Assembly (NCBI GenBank): GCA_019649035.1
Contig: BMAT01014052.1
Location: 15,351-66,901 of the forward strand
Origin: Elysia marginata
Taxonomy: Eukaryota > Mollusca > Gastropoda > Plakobranchidae
Length of the DNA stretch: 51,551 nucleotides
Reading direction: 5' to 3'
Positions 45,136-51,551 of the stretch are shown one piece after another. A program made the translations under genes and the position numbers. Positions within the stretch are counted from its first letter, which is position 1, and every line of letters begins with the position of its first letter. The notes under the pieces were generated by a model, which saw nothing but the letters and a program-made list of their open reading frames with translations, did no database searches and was not told where the DNA came from.

Positions 45136-48100
45136 CTATGCCTTTCTGTCTCTCTCTTCCTTTCCGTGTCAAACTCTTTCTACCAATTTTTGTGTTATTT
45201 CCAACTCAGATTTAAAAAGAATAGTTGAAAAACAAATAAAAAAAAACACCACGCATCTGGATAAGCAACGGCCTAATGAAACGTTTAGCCTTCCAAAGAT
45301 TTCCTCAATTATTAAAGTAGACCAGGCTTGTAAAACTATCTATCGATTGTGCTTTTGAAAGCAATGTGTAAAAATGATAATAACGCACATTGTTTGTGTG
45401 TTTCTAGCGCAGAATGATGTATTTCCATCTTTCCCCCGCGAACCTCGCTACTGCTCACAACACGCCTACTGAAGCGGGTCAGCTTCATTGACAATGATCG
45501 TTTCTCCCAAAACCAAATAAATGTCACTCTATGTCAAAACAGCCATTTGGCGCAGCGGACATTTATGATGCGTAGACGAAAGCGATACATTTAAAAAATC
45601 GGCAACTCTGCTTTAAATAAAGTATGGTCATATTTAGTTTCTAAGATCATTATGAATTTAGAGAGATAGAGGGGGGTGGGGAGAAACAGAGAGAGGAAGA
45701 GAGAGAAAATAAACAAAAGCAAAACAAGTGTCTTGTTTTAAAATTCAACTACCCATTGAGAGTAGGCGTGGGAGGTGCAGGATATCGTTGTGACACAACG
45801 TATTTAACAGATGTCCCATGCTACTAACGGTATTGTTTCCACAGTCGCCTTCTGAGATTTCACTTGTTTCGAAGATGATTAGATCAAGCTAAGGAGGAAA
45901 TTGAGTTTATTTTCAATACGTGACAATATCTATGAAACATTTGGGCATAAGTGTGGCGCATTTGTTTTAAAACAAGTTTGGGTAACCTATTTCAGGGATT
46001 TTAAATTGTATACTTCCAAAAGTGCAATAGTCTGATAAGAAACAGTTGAGCTTTATTTCCAGAAACTTTGATGTTGTTTTTTTTTATTAGTTTTGCGAAC
46101 GTCCAAGCTGTAACTCGTTTCACTGATGATCCTGATGTAGGGTAAGCTATAAATTTTTCTAATTGAACTCTGCTTTTATTTTGTTTCTTAAGAATATATG
46201 GAACACCAATTCTTGTTGTCACTCACTTACGAAAGTTATGACTTTACCTCATGCATTGTCTATCGAATATAGCACAGAAAACCATACTTGATTTTTTTGT
46301 TCATGTCGTAATTAGTCACGGTATTCTAGACAACTATGTCTTTTCTTTTTTAGTTGAACTCGTTTCATAGTCAAAGCATGCTATAAACTTAACTTGAACC
46401 TTTTTTTAATTATTTTGTCCCCAACTGATCAGGTTAAATTTTGACGCGATCTTCGATCAGTATTTTCGTATTTTATTAAAAACTCTCTAGAAAAAGATGT
46501 CAAGGCGCATTTCTGAATCCCAATAAAAACATTTTTCGCGAAGTGGAGAAAGCAATCGCGCCAAATAAGTACTGTTATCGACACTGTTTATTGGAGCTGA
46601 AAAAATAAGACGTACACTTTATTCTTTAATCATTACTGCTTTATTTATTGACAAAAGATGTAGACCAATGTCTATACCCTACAAAAAAGACTGGAGAGTT
46701 GGAGATCACACGTAAATAAATTATAGTTTGGCCCGATTCCCAACTTTATCTTGTTACAGAATCTCGATTATATCTGGTTGTAGAATCTAAATCTAAATCT
46801 TAATTTCTAAAATTGTGACTTAGATTCAGTAATCTTTGCAGATCTAGAAATAGCAAATACCAACCTAGAGCCCAGATTAGGCCTAGATTAGGCCTATGTT
46901 TAGCGTGTCAAGTTATCTTTGCGTTCAGGCTCAGCATGCAAAGTTCTCTTTCATTTTACTAAATACGAAGGCCGAAAATTAGCTGAAAAAATAAAAATAA
47001 AGCTGTATTAGAGACTGGTGAACTTTTGTAGATATTGGAAATACGATAATGTATTTTTATAGCGGATAAAATAGTTGACTATCTCACTTATTTAGCCACC
47101 CCTGCTAGCACACCATGTCATGGTACTAACCAAGCAACAGAGGCGAGTTAATTGTTGTGGAAGGTGTCGTGAAATTTAAGAGTTCTTATACTTTTCATCC
47201 AACAAATTCTCATTAAATTGTGTTATAGTAAGTAATTAATTGGTATATCATCGTAATTACTATCTTCATAATTTGAATTGACCCAATTCAATAAGAAGTC
47301 AATGATTTTAATCTGCTGTGTAAAAGTGGACGTTTTCTATGGGCCTGTCAGTTACTAGCGCTGGTGTGATTTTTGGTTTGGCTTGTAGCGCTGTCCTGGT
47401 GAAATGAAACAAACAGTAACTTTCGTTAATCAAACAGTCTTGAATTCTAAGCAAGAGCTCATCTGCTTTTAAAATAGTGTTCTCCTATCTTGCATGCCAC
47501 TCTTTAGGCAAAACCTAGGCCTTTACCTTCCATGAAAGGGAGAAGACTCCAAAACATGTCACACAGAGAATAGGCTGCATCTTGACCTCATCTAACTTAT
47601 TACATCAGGATATCACCTAGATGTAGACTAATTAGTAGATCTAAGTCATATTACAGACACTTATTCACGATTCTAGATCTAGATCTAATCTAGATTTTAC
47701 GACTAAGTTGGAAGGGAATAAAACTATAAATGATTGATTAGGTGGTTTTATGCCTTCTGATCTTTTTCGTGTTGTATAAACGTTGATTTACATTTTAAAG
47801 CAATAATGATGCCCAATCGACACTTTTTGTTTTGTTGTCCTTGCTGTATTGATCGGGTTTAACCTCCATTCGTTAAAAATTTTCAGTTTGCAATGACGTT
47901 CGAATGTGTTACATCAATGCACATTGGCACGAAGGGAAATACTAAAATTTAATACTGCGTTTCCAAACACGTGGACTGACACCTGGAAGATAATGACGTC
48001 CTTATTATTTATGTAAATCATCGAAAAAAAAGTAAAAAAATATAACAGTAAATCACGGAATATTGTACAAATATTGAAAAATATTGTGTTGCTCATACAA

Positions 48101-48724
48101 AGTAGGCTTTATTTCTTTTATTTCAGCCTGTAAGCAAAATTATTAAAGTTTAAGATTGAATGGAGAAAAAGAAAAGATATCGCCTAAAACATTGAAACAA
48201 ATTGTACATTATCAAACTGTTTATCATAGCAAGCATTACACTTCAAAAAACTGCTCTATAGGAACAATTTTGTTGAAAAATTCAGGTTGGCGCTGTAAAA
48301 ACCTTCGATGCTGTGTTCACGCATTGCATTGTTACAAACAAAACATCTTGGAACCACTAGTTTACTAAGAGATATATTTTATGGATAAACAAATTCACTG
48401 TGTGCTTTTTGTTCTGATATCAAATGATGAGCTACGGGTGATTGTAAAAAAAGTTTAACATTGTGGAATCTATCTTTTCAAATCTATACATATCTTTTAA
48501 ATACTTTGCATTGGTCTCACATCTCTTACTGATATAGGTAGAATTTATAAATTTGTGGGTAACATGGGTATGATGAGGGTTGAAAAAGTGAAAAGAATGG
48601 AAGAAAAAGGGAATGGGAAGAGGGGGGGGAGGCAGACAGACAAGCAGAAATTAAAAAAAGGTAACGATAATTAATAGAAGTGAAAAAGAGAAAGCAAAAC
48701 AAACCAGAAAGAGTGGTAATGACA
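45136..48724. other. No gene seen
   Basis: AT-rich sequence with TCTAGATC or TAGGCCTAGATTAGG tracts at 46835-46900 and 47620-47695 and a small GA patch at 45660-45710. No frame with recognisable motifs. Confidence 0.5.
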
Positions 48725-48896
48725 GATTGATTGAATGATTGAAGGGTAATTTTACAAGCCCAATTCCACTTCAAAGGTGCTCTCAGGGCTTGGGTCCCAA
48801 TGACAATTTAAGGGCTGCCACCCAGAGACTAGCGGGGATACCATGACTTAGCCTCAGCCGGTCACATTATACTGACACCAACCCAACCAGTGGGGT
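48725..48896 (-). mobile_element. SINE-A, 5'-truncated copy
   Basis: The minus strand matches the body and tail of the SINE at 38719-38973, from CCACTGGTTGGGTTGG to AAATTACCCTTCAATC plus ATTCAATCAATC. The tRNA-like head is missing, as usual after incomplete reverse transcription. Differences are few. Confidence 0.9.
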
Positions 48897-49067
48897 AACG
48901 ACAGAGCTTAAAGATGGAAAAGAAGAGAACAGGAATAAAGAATATACACGATGCGAATTAGAAATAGGAGATGAAATCTGTAAGAAAGTAAAGACCACGA
49001 GGAGGAAGAAATATCACAGACAAACAGACGGAGAGAATATGGACTACAGATGGAAGATTGCTTATTC
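48897..49067. other. No gene seen
   Basis: Purine-rich spacer between the SINE-A copy and the 3' end of the RTE LINE. Confidence 0.5.
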
Positions 49068-50818
49068 GATGTAATTTACCTTTACCTTTACCGCTGTTCC
49101 GTCTCTTGCCAGAGGTTGGATGCTATGGTGCGTTGCCATTCCTCTCGGTCTAGAGCAACCTCACAACATTCGTTGATCCGTCTAGTCGTGGTTTCTTCGA
49201 TGTTACCAAGCCAGGATTATCTTTTTCTACCACGTTGTCTCTTCCTGTTGATCTTTCCCTCCATAATAGATTTCTGGAGACTTCGTTGGCGTCGTATGTG
49301 CCCGTAGTACGCGAGCTGTCTGGTTTTTATAGCTTTCAATAGCTCCGTGTGCTTCGAACCTATTTCTTCCAGTACCTCTTTGTTGTTCTTCTTCTTTTTC
49401 CAAGAGATCCTGGCCATTCTACTGTACAGCCACATTTCCAGCGCTTCTATGTTTCTTTCAAGACTTGCATTTAGTGTCCAAGTTTCACAGGCGTACAAAA
49501 ATATCGACCATACGTAGCATTTGGTAAGGCGCAATGTGGTTTCAAAACTTATTCTGCGATTGGTAAGCAGTTTTCTCATTCTCGAAAAAGTATTTTTCGC
49601 CATGCCAATTCTCCTTTTCACTTCTAGGTCGGACCTTCCATCCTCGGTTATCCAATGTCCAAGATAGGTAAAATTTGCCACCTGTTCCACCCGTTCACCA
49701 TCGATTTTGATGTCGATTTGCGGTATCACTTTTTCTCTGCTAATTACCGTTGTTTTTGTCTTTCTTATGTTGATGAATAGTCCACATTTCTCACTTTCTT
49801 CCTTTACAGTGTTGACAAGTTTTTGGAGATCATCTTCATTTTCGGCTAGCATCACTGTATCATCGGCGTATCGCAAGTTATTGATGTTGATACCGCCTAC
49901 TGTCAGACCAGGAATGTTATCTATTGTTCTGAAGATGTATTCAGTATAGAGATTAAAAATCGCTGGGGACATAACACAGCCCTGTCTTACTCCACGTTTA
50001 ATCTTCACAGCTTCAGACATGTTTGTGTCTATCCTAATCTTTGTCCTTTGTTGCCAGTAAAGATTGGCGATGACAGCAATATCATTTTCATCTATATCTG
50101 TTTTCTGCAATATTTCTATGAGTTGTTCATGTTTTACCGAGTCAAAGGCTTTAGAATAGTCGATGAAACAGACGAATATTTCTTTATGTACTTCCAAGTA
50201 TCTTTCAGCTGTTACCTTCAGGCTGAATATAGCCTCTCTAGTACCACTATTCTTTCTGAAACCGGTTTGTCTGTCACTTATTTCACGTTCAATCTTCTGC
50301 GATATCCTTCGCATAATAATGGAGAGAAGTAATTTCAGGATGTGACACGTGAGACTTATCGTTCGATAGTCCGAGCAGTCTTTTGCCTTTGGTTTCTTTG
50401 GCAGAAGTATAATCACTGATGTTTTAAGATCCTCCGGGATGTAGGCTGTGCTGTGCATACAATTACAAAGATTGGTGAGGACCTCAATACCAAAATCACC
50501 CAAAGCTTTCAACATTTCCGTGTTAATGCCATCTATGCCACAAGCTTTCCCAGACTTTATATGCTTCAAAGCCTCTGCCACCTCGGATGCCAAAATGCAG
50601 GGTCCTTGTAGAAAAGATTGAATCGGATTTTCCCCTCTATGGTCATCGAAGAGTTGCTCAACGTATTCAGACCATCTCTTAATGATTTGTTCGGTCTCCA
50701 TCAAGATTTTTCCCTTTTCATTTTTTATGTTTCCTCCTACTTTTATTTTATTGCTTGTAAATTTCTTGATTTCTTCATACATTTGTCTAGGATTGTTGTG
50801 TTTTGATGATGTATTCAG
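49068..50818 (-). mobile_element. RTE/BovB-like LINE, RT and 3' end (minus-oriented part)
   Basis: Carries a nearly complete RT-to-C-terminus segment. The protein ends at the TAA 49088-49090, followed at once by GGTAAAGGTAAA; short tandem-repeat tails are normal for RTE elements. Upstream of Met 50782 the frame continues through FLLNTSSKHNNPRQ to about 50815. There the matching sequence stops and the endonuclease begins on the opposite strand (50819-51551). The two parts together look like one insertion with an inverted 5' segment. Confidence 0.9.
49088..50815 (-). pseudogene. RTE reverse transcriptase, one in-frame stop
   Basis: Open for 521 codons from Met at 50782. RT boxes seen: HIKSGKACGIDGINTEMLKA, VIILLPKKPKAKDCSDYRTI, RQTGFRKNSGTREAI, CFIDYSKAFDSV (motif A Asp at residue 208), KRGVRQGCVMSPAIFNLY and LRYADDTVMLAE (YADD at residues 305-308). 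The C-terminal part has YLGHWITEDGRSD, SIFLYACETWTLN, AYYGHIRRQ and KRQRGRKR. A TAA at 49217-49219 interrupts it. The same frame then continues SWLGNIEETTTRRINECC and ALDREEWQRTIASNLW to the natural end, so the stop is a single change, plausibly CAA to TAA. The catalytic residues are intact and the copy is young compared with other LINEs here. On its own it lacks the endonuclease. Confidence 0.93.
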
Positions 50819-51551
50819 GAGGAACTGCTCATGAACATGGAGTGGGAATTCTAATAAAAAAACGACAATGCAAAATCTTTGATGGGCTATTGGCCAGTGA
50901 ATGAGCGTATCATTCTGTGCAAGTTTGAAGCAAAACCCTTCAATATTGTCATCATGCAGATTTATGCACCAACCAGACGAAGAAATTGAGGCCTTTTATG
51001 ACGACGTCAGCAAGACACTGAAGTAGGCAAAATCATCAGATGTTGTAATTGTCATGGGTGATTTTAATGCCAAGGTTGGTAACACCGCCATGTCAAAAAG
51101 TATAGGAACATACGGACTTGGTACTTCAAATGAACGGGGTGAACGTATGATTCAGTTCTGTGAACAACATGATATGTCTGTCATAAATACACACTTCAAA
51201 CAGCCTAAGAGACGTCTATACACATGGAAAAGTCCCGGTGATGTAACACGAAACAAGATTGACTATCTTGCTATAAATCCAAGATTCAAAAATGCGGTCA
51301 GTAAATGCAAAACTTATCCAGGATCAGATATAGGCTCTGATCATGCCCCCGTAATCATGAAAATCAACATCAAGCTGAAAATACCTCGAAGGAAATCAAC
51401 AAAAGCTGCAAAATATGACGTGTCACAGCTGAAGAATGAAGAACTCCAGAAGAAATATGCTGTCGAGGTAAAGAATAGATTTGAATGTCTTATGTTGGAG
51501 AAATGCACGCACGAAGCAAATGAAGAGAACGTCAACAATATATGGGATTCC
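50819..51551 (+). mobile_element. RTE endonuclease part, inverted, runs off the edge
   Basis: On the plus strand, EHGVGILIKKRQ (from about 50830), YWPVNERIILCKF, NIVIMQIYAPT, VVIVMGDFNAKVG (GDFNAK at 51057-51074), RRLYTWKSPGDVTRNKIDYL and GSDIGSDHAPVI (SDH at 51336-51344) are the boxes of an APE-type LINE endonuclease, close to those of RTE/BovB elements. These are annotated in animal genomes as craniofacial development protein 2-like. There are frame changes near 50870 and 50975 and a TAG at 51024. The frame is then open to the window end through the linker toward RT (KNRFECLMLEKCTHEANEEN). The endonuclease N-terminus is missing at the junction. Confidence 0.88.

Noticed and set aside
1-51551. 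LTR retrotransposon, retrovirus-like or Polinton remains
   Set aside because: No paired long terminal repeats or recognisable parts of such elements were seen. All RT sequence found belongs to LINEs.

Overview
The window looks like intergenic or intronic DNA of an animal nuclear genome. It is AT-rich, full of di-, tri- and tetranucleotide arrays, has sequencing gaps (6158-6161, 11233-11417, 22922-23364, 36616-36635), and contains decayed LINEs of several clades, three tRNA-derived SINE families, a dead mariner and a probable Helitron fragment. No host protein-coding gene or functional tRNA/rRNA gene could be supported. The mix of RTE, Jockey-like and CR1/L2-like LINEs, together with the very frequent TCTAGATCTAGAT-type tracts, suggests a mollusc, perhaps a gastropod. 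That is an inference from general familiarity, not a database result. || Layout. 1-9 kb: microsatellites, a CR1/L2-type 3' tail (minus), a 286-bp-offset direct duplication rich in TCTAGATC leading into a Helitron-like N-terminal fragment (2698-2955), a CR1/L2 LINE split into two collinear pieces (3485-3835 and 4531-5020), a 22-bp minisatellite (6527-6907) and a 32-bp one (6972-7119). 9-14 kb: a SINE-B copy, then a 48-bp minisatellite (9340-9472 and 10937-11853) split by a 5'-truncated RTE LINE that carries a likely 9-bp target duplication; next to it a decayed Jockey-like LINE on the minus strand (11873-13790) and a second SINE-B. 14-32 kb: two copies of a 160-bp MITE-like repeat, a nearly identical inverted pair of ~92-bp arms 2 kb apart, GA/CT tracts, and a small inverted-repeat element (26927-27300); otherwise nothing recognisable. 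32-41 kb: a Rex1/Babar-like RT fragment, a CR1/L2 3' half, GATA arrays, a mariner transposase relic (37350-38200) and a complete-looking SINE-A. 41-51.5 kb: a 52-bp tandem array, a perfect 76-nt palindrome (43626-43701), SINE-C, a truncated second SINE-A and, at the right edge, an RTE/BovB-like LINE. The RT half of that LINE is on the minus strand and its endonuclease half is on the plus strand, as expected for a 5' inversion made by twin priming. || Relationships. The SINEs presumably depended on LINE machinery, but no SINE 3' end was matched to a LINE here. The most informative structures are the twin-primed RTE copy, the RTE inside the 48-bp array, the perfect palindrome and the ~92-bp inverted pair. 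I found no evidence for a new enzymatic system, and no LTR retrotransposon, retrovirus or Polinton was recognised.
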